Below the pieces are notes generated by a model, which searched no databases, had not been told where the DNA came from, and saw only the letters and a program-made list of their open reading frames with translations. DNA of 64,000 bases. Origin: Limimaricola sp027213785. GTDB taxonomy: Bacteria > Pseudomonadota > Alphaproteobacteria > Rhodobacterales > Rhodobacteraceae. The position numbers and the translations under genes are program-made. Below are positions 6,810-15,855 of the stretch, piece after piece. The stretch covers positions 2,976,001 to 3,040,000 of the forward strand of contig NZ_CP193755.1 of the NCBI RefSeq assembly GCF_050847355.1, given 5' to 3'. The first letter of the stretch is position 1. The number at the start of each line of letters is the position of its first letter.

Positions 6810-9368
6810 ATGTCGCGCTACACCGCCGCCGAGATCGAAGCCAAATGGCAGGCCGCCTGGGACGAGGCCGGCCTCTTCACCGCGCGGCGCGACGAGAGCC
6901 GTCCGAAATACTACGTGCTCGAGATGTTCCCCTACCCCTCGGGGCGGATCCACATGGGCCATGTGCGCAACTATACGATGGGCGACGTGATCGCGCGCCA
7001 CAAGGTGGCGACGGGCCACAACGTGCTGCACCCGATGGGCTGGGATGCCTTCGGCATGCCCGCCGAGAACGCCGCCATGGCCTCGGGCGGGCACCCGAAG
7101 GAATGGACCTACAACAACATCGCCGACATGCGCGCGCAGATGAAGCCGCTGGGTCTCTCGATCGACTGGAGCCGCGAATTCGCGACCTGCGACCCGGAAT
7201 ATTACGGCCAGCAGCAGGCGCTGTTCATCGACATGCTCGAAAAGGGCCTCGTCTACCGCAAGAACGCGGTGGTGAACTGGGACCCGGTCGACATGACCGT
7301 TCTGGCGAACGAGCAGGTGATCGACGGCAAGGGCTGGCGCTCGGGCGCCGAGGTCGAGCGGCGCGAGCTGACCCAGTGGTTCTTCAAGATTTCCGAATAT
7401 TCCGACGAGCTGCTGGCGGCGCTGGACGGGCTCGACGACTGGCCCGCCAAGGTCAAGCTGATGCAGGCCAACTGGATCGGCCGCTCGCGCGGCCTCGAGA
7501 TGGCCTTCGGCCTGACCGAGCCCACGCATGGCCATGACCGGATCGAGGTCTACACCACCCGCCCCGACACGCTGCTTGGCGCGAGCTTCATCGGCATCTC
7601 GCCCGATCACCCGCTGGCGCGGGCGCTGGAGCGCGACCGCGAGGACGTGGCGGCCTTCTGTGCCGAGGCGCGCAAGGGCGGCACCACCGAGGAAGCGCTG
7701 GAGACCGGCGAGAAGCTGGGCTTCGACACCGGGCTCACGGCGCGGCACCCGTTTGATCAGGGCCGCGAGCTTCCCGTGTGGATCGCCAATTTCGTGCTGA
7801 TGGATTACGGCACCGGCGCGATCTTCGGCTGCCCCGGCCACGACCAGCGCGACCTCGACTTCGCGCGCAAATACGACCTGCCGGTGATCTCGACCTTCGC
7901 CCCGGTCAAGGATAACGGACAGGCGCTGGCCGAGGATGGTGGCCCGGCCTTCGTGCCGCCCAAGACCGAGCCGGTGATCTACATCAAGGGTTTCGCCGGC
8001 GAGACCGAGCAGACCGGCGAGCAGGCGATCGACGCGGCCATCGCGTTTTGCGAAGAGCACGGCGTCGGCCGCGGGGTGACGCGCTTCCGCCTGCGCGACT
8101 GGGGCCTGAGCCGCCAGCGTTACTGGGGTTGCCCGATTCCGATCGTGCACTGCGCCGATTGCGGCGCGGTGCCCGAGAAGAAGGAGAACCTGCCGGTCCG
8201 CCTGCCCGACGACGTGAGCTTCGACGTGCCGGGCAACCCGCTCGATCGGCATGCCACGTGGCGCGACGTCCCCTGCCCGCGCTGCGGCAAGGATGCGCGC
8301 CGCGAGACCGACACGATGGACACCTTCGTGGACAGCTCGTGGTACTACGCCCGCTTCACCAGCCCGCGCGCCGAGACGCCGACCGATCTGGCCGAAGCCG
8401 AGTACTGGATGAATGTCGACCAGTATATCGGCGGCATCGAGCACGCGATCCTGCACCTGCTCTATTCGCGCTTCTTCGCGCGGGCGATGCATGTGACGGG
8501 GCACCTGCCGGAAAAGGCGATCGAGCCGTTCAACGCGCTCTTCACCCAAGGCATGGTGACGCACGAGATCTACCAGACCCGCGACGCCAATGGCCGACCG
8601 GTCTACCACCTGCCCGAGACGGTCGAGAACGGCGCGCTGAAGGCGACCGGCGAAAAGGTCGAGATCATCCCCTCGGCCAAGATGTCGAAGTCGAAGAAGA
8701 ACGTGGTGGACCCGGATGCGATCCTCGCGCAGTACGGCGCCGACACCGCACGCTGGTTCGTGCTGTCCGACAGCCCGCCCGAGCGCGATGTCGAATGGAC
8801 CGCCGCCGGCGCCGAGGCCGCGCACAAGCATCTTGCCCGGGTCTGGCGCATCGCCGACGAGATTGCCGAGGCCGGCGATGGAGATGCGGCGCAGGACGAG
8901 GACCTCATGCGCCAGCTGCACCGCACGATCCGCGACGTGACGCTGGGGCTCGAGAGCTTCGGCTTCAATGCCGCCATCGCCAAGCTCTATGCCTTCACCT
9001 CGGTGCTGTCGAAATCCACCGCCTCGGCCAAGGCCCGGCGCGGCGCGGCCCGGGTGCTGGCGCAGCTGATGTCGCCGATGACCCCGCATCTCTCGGAGGA
9101 GATCTGGGCCCGGCTCGGCGGCGAAGGCTTCGTGGCGCGGGCCCCCTGGCCGGTGGCGGAGGAGCGCTTTCTCGTCGAGGACAGCGTGACCCTGCCGATC
9201 CAGATCAACGGCAAGCGCCGCTCCGAGATCACCGTGCCTAAGGCGATGCCCAAGGACGAGATCGAGGCGCTGGTGCTGGCCGACGAGGCGGTGGCGAAGG
9301 CGCTCGACGGGTCCGCGCCGAAGAAGCTGATCGTGGTGCCCGGCCGGATCGTCAATGTGGTTCTCTGA
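6810..9368 (+). CDS. leuS: Leucyl-tRNA synthetase
   Basis: Charges tRNA-Leu with leucine. The 852-residue class I synthetase has the HIGH-type motif in FPYPSGRIHMGHVRNYT, the WDAFGMPAENAA segment, an editing (CP1) domain containing TTRPDTLLGASFIGIS, and the KMSKSKKN loop near the C-terminal third, followed by the anticodon-binding domain. The length is normal for Gram-negative LeuRS. The ATG follows a GAGGG Shine-Dalgarno. It opens the leuS-lptE-holA block that is conserved in Rhodobacterales; its stop lies inside lptE, with a 14-bp overlap. Confidence 0.98.
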   Translation: MSRYTAAEIEAKWQAAWDEAGLFTARRDESRPKYYVLEMFPYPSGRIHMGHVRNYTMGDVIARHKVATGHNVLHPMGWDAFGMPAENAAMASGGHPKEWTYNNIADMRAQMKPLGLSIDWSREFATCDPEYYGQQQALFIDMLEKGLVYRKNAVVNWDPVDMTVLANEQVIDGKGWRSGAEVERRELTQWFFKISEYSDELLAALDGLDDWPAKVKLMQANWIGRSRGLEMAFGLTEPTHGHDRIEVYTTRPDTLLGASFIGISPDHPLARALERDREDVAAFCAEARKGGTTEEALETGEKLGFDTGLTARHPFDQGRELPVWIANFVLMDYGTGAIFGCPGHDQRDLDFARKYDLPVISTFAPVKDNGQALAEDGGPAFVPPKTEPVIYIKGFAGETEQTGEQAIDAAIAFCEEHGVGRGVTRFRLRDWGLSRQRYWGCPIPIVHCADCGAVPEKKENLPVRLPDDVSFDVPGNPLDRHATWRDVPCPRCGKDARRETDTMDTFVDSSWYYARFTSPRAETPTDLAEAEYWMNVDQYIGGIEHAILHLLYSRFFARAMHVTGHLPEKAIEPFNALFTQGMVTHEIYQTRDANGRPVYHLPETVENGALKATGEKVEIIPSAKMSKSKKNVVDPDAILAQYGADTARWFVLSDSPPERDVEWTAAGAEAAHKHLARVWRIADEIAEAGDGDAAQDEDLMRQLHRTIRDVTLGLESFGFNAAIAKLYAFTSVLSKSTASAKARRGAARVLAQLMSPMTPHLSEEIWARLGGEGFVARAPWPVAEERFLVEDSVTLPIQINGKRRSEITVPKAMPKDEIEALVLADEAVAKALDGSAPKKLIVVPGRIVNVVL

Positions 9369-9843
9369 GCCCGGCCGCCGCGCTCTGCTGCTGGGGGCGC
9401 TGGCGCTCGGCGGCTGCGGCTTCGCCCCGGCCTACGGGCCGGGCAACGACGCCGCGCGGCTGCGTGGCAAGGTCGCGGTCGAGGCGCCGGCGAGCTTTCC
9501 GGGCTACCTGCTGCGTGCCCGGCTGCTGGACCGGCTCGGCGCGCCGGTCGAGCCGCTCTACGAGCTTGATGTCGAGACCTCCGAAGAGGTCGAGCAGGCC
9601 GCGATCAGCGCCGATGGCGCGGTGCTGCGCTACCGGTTGCTGGGACGCGCGAGCTACGCGCTGCGCCCGGTCGCGGGTGGCCCGGCCCTGGCCGAGGGCG
9701 CGGTCGAGGAGTTCGCGGGTTACTCCGCCACGCTCGGCACCGTCGCCTCCGACGCGGCCGAGCGCGATGCGCGCGAGCGGCTGGCGGTGCTGCTCGCCGA
9801 CCAGATCGTGACCCGGCTGCTGGTCCTCCCGGCGCTGCCATGA
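9355..9843 (+). CDS. lptE: LPS assembly lipoprotein LptE
   Basis: The lipoprotein partner of LptD that helps put lipopolysaccharide into the outer leaflet of the outer membrane. The 162-residue product has a lipoprotein signal peptide ending in the lipobox LGGC, followed by GFAPAYGPG, the typical mature start of alphaproteobacterial LptE. Past that it is a small alpha/beta domain without catalytic motifs. The gene overlaps the end of leuS by 14 bp and the start of holA by 4 bp. The identification rests on the lipobox, the size and the leuS/holA position rather than strong motifs. Confidence 0.85.
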   Translation: MWFSEPGRRALLLGALALGGCGFAPAYGPGNDAARLRGKVAVEAPASFPGYLLRARLLDRLGAPVEPLYELDVETSEEVEQAAISADGAVLRYRLLGRASYALRPVAGGPALAEGAVEEFAGYSATLGTVASDAAERDARERLAVLLADQIVTRLLVLPALP

Positions 9844-10862
9844 AGCTCTCGGCGCGCGACGCTGCGGCCTTCTTCCGCAAGCCCGACCCCAAGGTCGCCG
9901 CCGCGCTGATCTGGGGCGAGGACGCGATGCGCGTGGCGCAGCGCCGGGCCGAGGTGATCGCCGGACTCGCCGGGCCCGATGCCGAGGCCGAGATGCGGCT
10001 GACCCGCCTGCCCGCCGCCGATCTGCGCCGCGAGGGCGCGCTCCTGATCGACGCGGTGAAGGCGCAGGGCTTCTTTCCCGGCCCGCGCGTGGTCTTCGTC
10101 GAAGGCGCGACGGACGGGCTTTCGGGCCTGTTCGACGCGGCGCTGAAGGACTGGCGCCCCGGAGACGCGCAGATCATCGCCACCGCCGGGCAGCTGGCGT
10201 CGAAATCGGCGCTGCGCAAGCTGTTCGAGGCGCAGCCCATCGCCGTCTCGATCGGGATCTACGACGATCCGCCCGGCGCGGAGGAGATCGCCGCGATGCT
10301 CGGCGCGGCCGGTGTGCCAGACCCCGATTCCGACGGGCGGGCGCTGCTCGCGGAGCTGTCGCGCGCGCTCGATCCCGGCGCCTTCCGGCAAACGGTGGAA
10401 AAGCTCGGCCTCTACAAGCATGGCGACGCCACGCCGACCACGGCCGCCGACATCGCCGCCGTCGCACCCCGCTCCACCGAGGCCGAGACCGACGCCCTGC
10501 TCGCGGTGGTGGCCGAGGGACGGGCGCCGCAGATCGCGGCCTTGCTGCGCCGCCTCTACGCGCAGGGCACCACGCCGGTGTCGCTATGCATCATGGCGCT
10601 CCGGCATTTCCGGCAGCTGCACGCCGTGGCCAGCGATCCGGGCGGGCCGGGCCAGGGAATCGCGCGGCTCAGGCCGCCGGTCTGGGGGCCACGCCGCGAC
10701 GCGATGACCCGTCAGGCCTCGGGCTGGGGCCGCGATCGGCTGGAGCGGGCGGTGAGCCTGCTGATCGAGACCGACCTGCAGCTGCGCTCGGCAAGCCGGG
10801 CGCCGGCGCAGGCGCTGGTCGAGCGGGCGCTGATCCGGCTGGCGATGATGGCGCGGCGCTGA
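9840..10862 (+). CDS. holA: DNA polymerase III delta subunit
   Basis: The clamp-loader delta subunit that opens the beta sliding clamp during replication. The 340-residue protein starts MKLSARDAAAFFRKPDP, and the N-terminal AAA+-like region has the clamp-contact type segment RVVFVEGATDGLSGLF; delta does not hydrolyse ATP and lacks Walker A. The C-terminal collar part contains TPVSLCIMALRHFRQLH and ALVERALIRLAMMARR, typical of the family. The ATGA overlap with lptE shows translational coupling. Confidence 0.93.
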   Translation: MKLSARDAAAFFRKPDPKVAAALIWGEDAMRVAQRRAEVIAGLAGPDAEAEMRLTRLPAADLRREGALLIDAVKAQGFFPGPRVVFVEGATDGLSGLFDAALKDWRPGDAQIIATAGQLASKSALRKLFEAQPIAVSIGIYDDPPGAEEIAAMLGAAGVPDPDSDGRALLAELSRALDPGAFRQTVEKLGLYKHGDATPTTAADIAAVAPRSTEAETDALLAVVAEGRAPQIAALLRRLYAQGTTPVSLCIMALRHFRQLHAVASDPGGPGQGIARLRPPVWGPRRDAMTRQASGWGRDRLERAVSLLIETDLQLRSASRAPAQALVERALIRLAMMARR

Positions 10863-10961
10863 TCCCGATTCCGAGCGCTGATCGGAATCAATTCCCTCCT
10901 GCACAGGCGAATGCCGCCCCGACAGGCCCCGCCGATCGGCAGCGAAGGCAGGCACCCCAAA

Positions 10962-10991
10962 CGAAAAACGGCGGACCCGAAGGCCCGCCGT
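10962..10991 (-). terminator. Intrinsic terminator (minus strand) after the 73-aa gene
   Basis: Read on the minus strand, ACGGCGGGCC and GGTCCGCCGT pair over 10 bp around a TTCG tetraloop and are followed by TTTTTCG. It ends transcription of the small secreted-protein gene. Confidence 0.9.
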
Positions 10992-10997
10992 CTCAAG

Positions 10998-11019
10998 CAT
11001 CCGGCCCGAAGGCCGGATG
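10998..11019 (-). other. Second hairpin between the 73-aa gene and its terminator
   Basis: A perfect 9-bp stem, CATCCGGCC paired with GGCCGGATG around CGAA on the plus strand. It has no T-run; it may stabilise the 3' end of the short mRNA ahead of the true terminator. Confidence 0.6.
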
Positions 11020-11028
11020 GTCCTGAAA

Positions 11029-11250
11029 TCAGGAGTCGTCCGAAGCGGCCAGAGCGACCAGACCGGCGACAGCGGCCAGCGGCAGCAGGAAGCCGAGCGG
11101 GCCAGCCAGGGTGCCGCGGGGCTCGGCTTCGGGCTCGACCACGACGACCGGGGGCTCGACGATCTCGACGGCCAGGCCACCGGCGAAAGCCGAAGAGGCG
11201 GTCATGGTGCCGGCGAGGGCGGCGGCGACGAGGGTCTTGGTGAGGCGCAT
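11029..11250 (-). CDS. Small secreted protein with C-terminal hydrophobic segment, 73 aa
   Basis: I do not recognise a domain. A signal peptide (MRLTKTLVAAALAGTMTASSAFA) is followed by a Pro/Val/Glu-rich stretch (VEPPVVVVEPEAEP) and a hydrophobic helix LGFLLPLAAVAGLVALAA ending in DDS. It lies downstream of yjbH-yjbF on the same strand but has its own likely promoter and a strong terminator, so it is probably well expressed. By position and size it could be the counterpart of the small secreted YjbE of the enterobacterial yjbEFGH exopolysaccharide operon; this is inference only. Confidence 0.7.
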   Translation of the reverse strand: MRLTKTLVAAALAGTMTASSAFAGGLAVEIVEPPVVVVEPEAEPRGTLAGPLGFLLPLAAVAGLVALAASDDS

Positions 11251-11285
11251 GTCTCTACTCCAGTTGATAACAAAGCGTTAGGTCG

Positions 11286-11314
11286 GCTATAGCCAAGATA
11301 GGTGTATCACACAA
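11286..11314 (-). promoter_or_regulatory. Candidate sigma-70 type promoter of the 73-aa gene
   Basis: On the minus strand TTGTGT and TATAGC are 17 bp apart, about 35 bp before the ATG. Each box matches four of six consensus bases in an otherwise very GC-rich region. Confidence 0.35.
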
Positions 11315-11350
11315 GCTGGATGACCAGTGTGGCGCGGCCCGAATGCGAAA

Positions 11351-11992
11351 CTAAAGATCGCTGCTGCGCAAATATGCAACACTTTGGCTGATGAACTGAC
11401 GTGACGAAATGATCTCCCCCGCAGCGTCAAGCCAATAATAGTTCGTGAAGATCAGGCCCGTGCCTCGGCATTCCTCGTCGAACCGCCGGGCGGTCACCTG
11501 ACGATTGCCGAGATTAACGGCCTCGGTCCCTTGCAAGCTCACGGTGCAGTTGAACTCGGCCCGCTCGATTCGATCCAGCCCGTCGAGCGTCTCGTGCACC
11601 CGCAATGCCTGCCCGCCGCCGGCGCGCAGCGCGGCGCGGCTCTGGCGGGCATCGGCGGCCATCAGGTCGGGGCCGAGGCCGCGGGTCGAGACCAGCATCC
11701 CGTCCCGCAGCGTGTAGGTGAAGCCGGCCGGTCCCGAAAAGCTCTTCGAGACACCGTTGTCGATCACCTGCCGCGCCGTGCCCGACAGGCCGAGCGCCGC
11801 GATCTCGACCCGGCGCGAGGTCGCGGGATCCGCAGGGGCAGCGGCGGCAGCGGCCCCCGCCGGGGCCGCCTGCGTGCCGACCAGCGGCGCGATCGCACCT
11901 TGCAGCGCCGCGGTGACCCCCGCGCCACCACCGCAACCCGCCAGCAGCGCCAGAGCCGTGAGGGCGCCCGTCATCCTGATCCGCATCGTCAT
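11351..11992 (-). CDS. yjbF: YjbF family lipoprotein (exopolysaccharide locus)
   Basis: A 213-residue lipoprotein of the YjbF/GfcB family, linked in enterobacteria to extracellular polysaccharide or group 4 capsule export. The N-terminus has a lipoprotein signal peptide with lipobox LLAGCGGG. After a low-complexity Ala/Pro linker comes the conserved domain with NGVSKSFSGPAGFTYTLRDGMLVSTRGLGPDLMAAD, typical of YjbF. It overlaps the end of yjbH by ATGA, so the two are translated together. It probably sits on the inner face of the outer membrane beside the YjbH barrel. Confidence 0.88.
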   Translation of the reverse strand: MTMRIRMTGALTALALLAGCGGGAGVTAALQGAIAPLVGTQAAPAGAAAAAAPADPATSRRVEIAALGLSGTARQVIDNGVSKSFSGPAGFTYTLRDGMLVSTRGLGPDLMAADARQSRAALRAGGGQALRVHETLDGLDRIERAEFNCTVSLQGTEAVNLGNRQVTARRFDEECRGTGLIFTNYYWLDAAGEIISSRQFISQSVAYLRSSDL

Positions 11993-14136
11993 TTCCAGAA
12001 CCGTCCCCAGCCATCGTCGAGATCGTTCAGGTGGCCGTCGCGGACCACCTCGTAGAGCCGCCCGTCCACGCGCAGCTTGGCGCCGCCATCGCGCTGCAGA
12101 GAGGCGAGCGCGCTCGACGCCTCGCGGCGCGTCGGCTTGCCGACCACGTAATCGAGCGGAATCGTCACCCGGATGCCCTTGTCGAAGGAGCCTTCGCCGT
12201 AATCCTCGAACGGCACGTCGGTCAGGGTGAAATAGCCCCCGACGCTCCAGCCGTTCTCGAATTCGCGGTCGAGCGTGAAGGTGGCACCCCAATCCCCGGC
12301 GAGATAGCGGCCGACATCGATCTGGCCGTAGAAGCGGTTGTCGAAGTCGTAATAGGCCGAGGCATGGCCCGTCACGACGTCGTAATCCTGAAAGCCGAAG
12401 CCGAGGTCGAAATCGCGCTGCCGCGCGTAGTTGACCTCCGCACCGAGGCCGAGACGGCTGTCGGCGGGCTTCCACAGCACCTCGGTCGAGACGCCGCCAT
12501 ACATTTCCTCGAGGTAGCCCAGAGTGGTGCGGGCATAGACGTCCGGCGCGAGGCGTCCGTATTGCGCCAGCGTCAGGTCGCGGAAGCCGGTGGTGCCTTC
12601 CTTGGCGTAGAGCGCGGCGTTGCGGCGCACCGGATAGGGCTCGCCGCCCTCGGCCACGATCAGCTCGGGATCCTCGCGGTTGGTATAGAGCTGCTGGCGC
12701 AGCGTGCCCGAGGCGACGAGGCTGTCGGTGATCTCGTAGCTGGCGGTGACCTGCGCGCCGAGTTCGACCTGGAACGGCGCGTCGCCGTCGAAGACGGTGA
12801 TGCGGGCATAGGGCGCGAGCCCCCAGGAGAACCGGTCATCGACGCGCGGCAGCGGCTTCAGCCCCACCGACGGGCCCGCATCGTCGAGCACGAGGCGCCG
12901 GGACAGCGCCTCGGTGCCGCCGGCGGTGTCGGCGAAGGCCTCGATATCCGACCGGCTCAGCGTCACGGCGGAAAGCGGCACGCCGCGCTGCATCGGCTCG
13001 AGAGTGAAGCTCTCGATCGAATCGGGCAGGCCGATGCTCAGCATCCGCGCGATCCGCCCCATCGCCTGCGCCTCGGCGCGGTAGCGGGTGTTGGTATAGC
13101 GCAGCCGCACGGCGCGGTCCGACAGCTGGATCGAGGACAATTCGACCCCCTCGGCAGCCAGCGCCTGCTGCAGCGCCGTGCCGATCGTCGCTTCGGGCAG
13201 CGCCGCGCGATTCCAGCTCTGGGCCGCGCGGGCGTCGCCCTGGCGGATCTTCACCGGTGCCGGAGCGGGATCGAGACCGGGGCCATAGGGCCGCTCGCTC
13301 GGATCGATCAGGAAGGTGCCGGTCAGCGCCAGCTCCGAGCCGTAGAGCCAGGACGCGCCGAGCTGGACGCCGGGCAACGGCCGGTAGACCGCCCCGAAAT
13401 TGAGCGGCGAATCGCGATCGATCAGCCCCAGCTCGGTCTCGCGCTCATAGGCGTCCGAGGAGTATTCGGCCTTGAGCGTGAGCTTTTCGGTCGGGGCGTA
13501 TTCGAGCCCCGCGAACAGCGCCGCGTCGCCCCTGAACAGCTGGTCGAAGGCCAGCGTGCCGCCTTCCTCGAAATCTAGATCCGGACGCTCGTCGAAATCC
13601 GAGGCAAGCACGCCCAGCGGGTTGTCGAAACCGTTATGGGAGCCGAAGCGGCCCCAGCCGAGACCCGCCGAAACCCGCAGCGTATCGCCGAAGGTCTTGG
13701 TCGCGACGAGATACTCCGCCCCATAGGCACCGGTCCCGAGGAAATCCTGCAGGCCGATGGCGAAGGCGGGCATCACCGCCGTCTCGTCGTTGAAGCGATA
13801 GCGCAGGTCGAAGCTGCGGTCGAAATAGGTGTCTTCCTGCCCCCGCTGCCCCGGCAGGCTGTAATCCTCGATCCGGCTGTAGCGGAAGCTGCCCGAGAGG
13901 CGCGGCAACAGCTGGAAGGTGAATGTGGTGCGGGTCTGGCCGTCGAAATTGCCGATCGTCGCGGCGATCTGGCCATCCTTGGCGCTCAGCGCCGAGGGCA
14001 TCTCGATCAGCCCCGGCGTGCCATAAAGCGTGTAGCTCAGGCCCCTGTCGGACACCGTCTGGGCGTTCACCGCCCCGGCCGCCAGAAGGGCCGCAAGGCT
14101 GGCCGCCCCGCCCCGGCGCATCGCTCGGATCGTCAT
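11989..14136 (-). CDS. yjbH: YjbH domain outer-membrane protein (exopolysaccharide locus)
   Basis: A 715-residue YjbH family protein with a signal peptide (likely cleavage after VNAQ). The mature start LSYTLYGTPGLIEMPSALSAKDGQI is the family signature. The remainder is rich in short beta strands, as in a large outer-membrane barrel, with YRPLPGVQLGASWLYG and a C-terminal VRDGHLNDLDDGWGRFWK. The ATG chosen gives a normal signal peptide; an in-frame GTG 12 bp upstream is an alternative. It precedes yjbF with a 4-bp overlap and follows the flavoprotein gene by 88 bp on the same strand. In enterobacteria the family belongs to an exopolysaccharide operon. Confidence 0.88.
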   Translation of the reverse strand: MTIRAMRRGGAASLAALLAAGAVNAQTVSDRGLSYTLYGTPGLIEMPSALSAKDGQIAATIGNFDGQTRTTFTFQLLPRLSGSFRYSRIEDYSLPGQRGQEDTYFDRSFDLRYRFNDETAVMPAFAIGLQDFLGTGAYGAEYLVATKTFGDTLRVSAGLGWGRFGSHNGFDNPLGVLASDFDERPDLDFEEGGTLAFDQLFRGDAALFAGLEYAPTEKLTLKAEYSSDAYERETELGLIDRDSPLNFGAVYRPLPGVQLGASWLYGSELALTGTFLIDPSERPYGPGLDPAPAPVKIRQGDARAAQSWNRAALPEATIGTALQQALAAEGVELSSIQLSDRAVRLRYTNTRYRAEAQAMGRIARMLSIGLPDSIESFTLEPMQRGVPLSAVTLSRSDIEAFADTAGGTEALSRRLVLDDAGPSVGLKPLPRVDDRFSWGLAPYARITVFDGDAPFQVELGAQVTASYEITDSLVASGTLRQQLYTNREDPELIVAEGGEPYPVRRNAALYAKEGTTGFRDLTLAQYGRLAPDVYARTTLGYLEEMYGGVSTEVLWKPADSRLGLGAEVNYARQRDFDLGFGFQDYDVVTGHASAYYDFDNRFYGQIDVGRYLAGDWGATFTLDREFENGWSVGGYFTLTDVPFEDYGEGSFDKGIRVTIPLDYVVGKPTRREASSALASLQRDGGAKLRVDGRLYEVVRDGHLNDLDDGWGRFWK

Positions 14137-14224
14137 GTCGTGCTGCACTCCCTGCTCGCTCGCCGCACCCTAGCCGCGCCTCGGTGCAATTGAAAGCCGG
14201 GCCGACCGGGCGCGCGGCCCCGCC

Positions 14225-15409
14225 TCAGCCCTCGGCGCGGGGTCCCGCCCCGGCCCAGGCCGCCGCCGCGCGCCCGGCATGGCGTCCGGTGGCCAGACAG
14301 GCGGTAAGCAGGTATCCGCCCGTCGGCGCCTCCCAGTCGAGCATCTCGCCCGCGGCGAAAACGCCGGGCCGGTCGCGCAGCATCAGGCCCGCGTCGAGCG
14401 CGTCGAAACGCAGCCCGCCCGCGGTCGAGATCGCCTCGTCGAGCGGGTGCGGCCCGGTGAGCGGCACCGGAAGCGCCTTGATCAGCGCCGCCAAGGTGTC
14501 GGGATCGTTCGGCAATGGCCGCGCGAATTCCTGCAGCAGCGCCAGCCGCACCGGGTCGAGCTTCAGCGCCTTGCGCAGGTGGTTGCCGAGGCTCGCCTTG
14601 CCGCGCGGCCGCGCCAGCTTTCGCGTCACCGCCTCGGCGTCGAGATCCGGCAGCAGGTCGAGCGCCAGCGCCGCGCCGTCACGCAGATCGGCCGAGACCG
14701 CATAGAGGCCGCCGCCCTCGAGCCCGCGCGCCGAGATCACGCATTCGCCCCGCACCCGGCGCGCCCCGGCGATCAGCGCCACCGGCTTGACCGGTGCACC
14801 GAAATGCGGCCGCATATGCGCCGACCAGTCGATGCCGAAGCCCATATTGGCGGGACCGAACGGCGCGACGTGGTTCGGCAGCAAGGTGGCCCAGGCCCCG
14901 TCGGAGCCCAGCCGCGACCAGCTTGCCCCGCCCAGCGCCAGCACCGTGACGTCGGCCTGCGCGACCTGCCGCCCCTCCGGGGTCTCGAACGCGGCCCCGC
15001 CTTCCTCCCAGCCCACGAAGCGCCAGCGGGTGCGCAGCTCCACCCCGGCCCCGGCCAGCCGCGCCAACCAGGCCCGCAGCAGCGGCGAGGCCTTCATCAC
15101 GGTGGGAAAGACGCGGCCCGTCGAACCGGTGAAGACCTCCTGCCCGAGCCCGCGCGCCCAGCCCTGCACCGCCTCGGGACCAAATCCGGCCAGCGCCGCC
15201 CGCAGCGCCCCGGGCACCGCGCCATAGGCCGCGTCGAACGCCTCGCGCGGCTCCTCCTTGGTCATGTTGAGCCCGGACTTGCCGGCCATCAGCAGCTTGC
15301 GCCCCATGGTCGGCATCTGCTCGGCCAGCAGCACCCGGAGACCCGCGCCCGCCAGCTCCTCGGCCGCCATCAGCCCCGCCGGTCCGCCGCCGATCACCAG
15401 TGCCCGCAC
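14225..15409 (-). CDS. FAD-dependent oxidoreductase (YhiN/BaiN-like, TIGR03862 type)
   Basis: A 394-residue HI0933/YhiN-like flavoprotein. The FAD dinucleotide fold opens the protein (MRALVIGGGPAGLMAAEELA), followed by the family motif MGRKLLMAGKSGLNMT, the internal LALGGASWSRLGSDG and the C-terminal FAD segment GVFAAGEMLDWEAPTGGYLLTACLATG. These point to the TIGR03862 branch. The reaction is not known; related proteins reduce varied substrates. The start is GTG, with GGAGG just upstream; the nearby ATG is out of frame. It is divergent from the HNH gene. Confidence 0.88.
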   Translation of the reverse strand: MRALVIGGGPAGLMAAEELAGAGLRVLLAEQMPTMGRKLLMAGKSGLNMTKEEPREAFDAAYGAVPGALRAALAGFGPEAVQGWARGLGQEVFTGSTGRVFPTVMKASPLLRAWLARLAGAGVELRTRWRFVGWEEGGAAFETPEGRQVAQADVTVLALGGASWSRLGSDGAWATLLPNHVAPFGPANMGFGIDWSAHMRPHFGAPVKPVALIAGARRVRGECVISARGLEGGGLYAVSADLRDGAALALDLLPDLDAEAVTRKLARPRGKASLGNHLRKALKLDPVRLALLQEFARPLPNDPDTLAALIKALPVPLTGPHPLDEAISTAGGLRFDALDAGLMLRDRPGVFAAGEMLDWEAPTGGYLLTACLATGRHAGRAAAAWAGAGPRAEG

Positions 15410-15501
15410 GCCATGCCTCCCCGCGGCCCCGGGGACCGCCTTCGTACCTGCGGCCCGAGGCCGCGCTTGAGGACGTCATCGCCGCGCCCCATCTTTTCCC
15501 C

Positions 15502-15849
15502 ATGCCAAGCCGCCGCGAGAAACGCCAGACCGAGGCCCTGTCCGTCGCCACACCGCGCACCGATCCGCTCTGCGCGCTGTGCCGGCGGCCGATCCCGCCC
15601 GGGGTGCCGCAAAGCGCGCATCACCTCGTGCCGAAGCTCAAGGGCGGCACGCATGGGCCGCAGGTGCTGCTGCACCACATCTGCCACAAGGAGATCCACG
15701 CGACGCTGAGCGAAGCCGAGCTGGCGCGCGACTACAACACGCCGGAGCGGCTGCGCGCGCATCCCCGGCTGGAGAGGTTCATCGCATGGGTGTCGAAGCG
15801 GCCGCCGGGCTTCTCCTCGAAGGTGCCGGGCAAGCGTCGCGGCCGCTGA
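15502..15849 (+). CDS. HNH endonuclease family protein
   Basis: A 115-residue basic protein. A zinc-ribbon-like pair CALC precedes the HNH core SAHHLVPKLKGGTHGPQVLLHHICHKEIHATLS, with His-His, Asn-free linker and CxxxIH elements in the right order for a metal-dependent nuclease. The basic tail (KRPPGFSSKVPGKRRGR) would help DNA binding. There is no restriction methyltransferase next to it, so it is not obviously a restriction system; small housekeeping HNH proteins of this type are widespread in Rhodobacterales. The upstream in-frame extension lacks conservation signs and was excluded. Confidence 0.82.
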   Translation: MPSRREKRQTEALSVATPRTDPLCALCRRPIPPGVPQSAHHLVPKLKGGTHGPQVLLHHICHKEIHATLSEAELARDYNTPERLRAHPRLERFIAWVSKRPPGFSSKVPGKRRGR

Positions 15850-15855
15850 GCCCTC

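Noticed and set aside
6618..9089. An 823-codon open frame antisense to leuS
   Set aside because: Shadow of a real gene in GC-rich DNA: no family features, His/Arg/Gly-rich composition, and leuS is unmistakable on the other strand.
15502..15849. Restriction-modification system with ccrM
   Set aside because: The HNH protein is 11 kb away, and ccrM is the solitary cell-cycle methyltransferase type; nothing links them.
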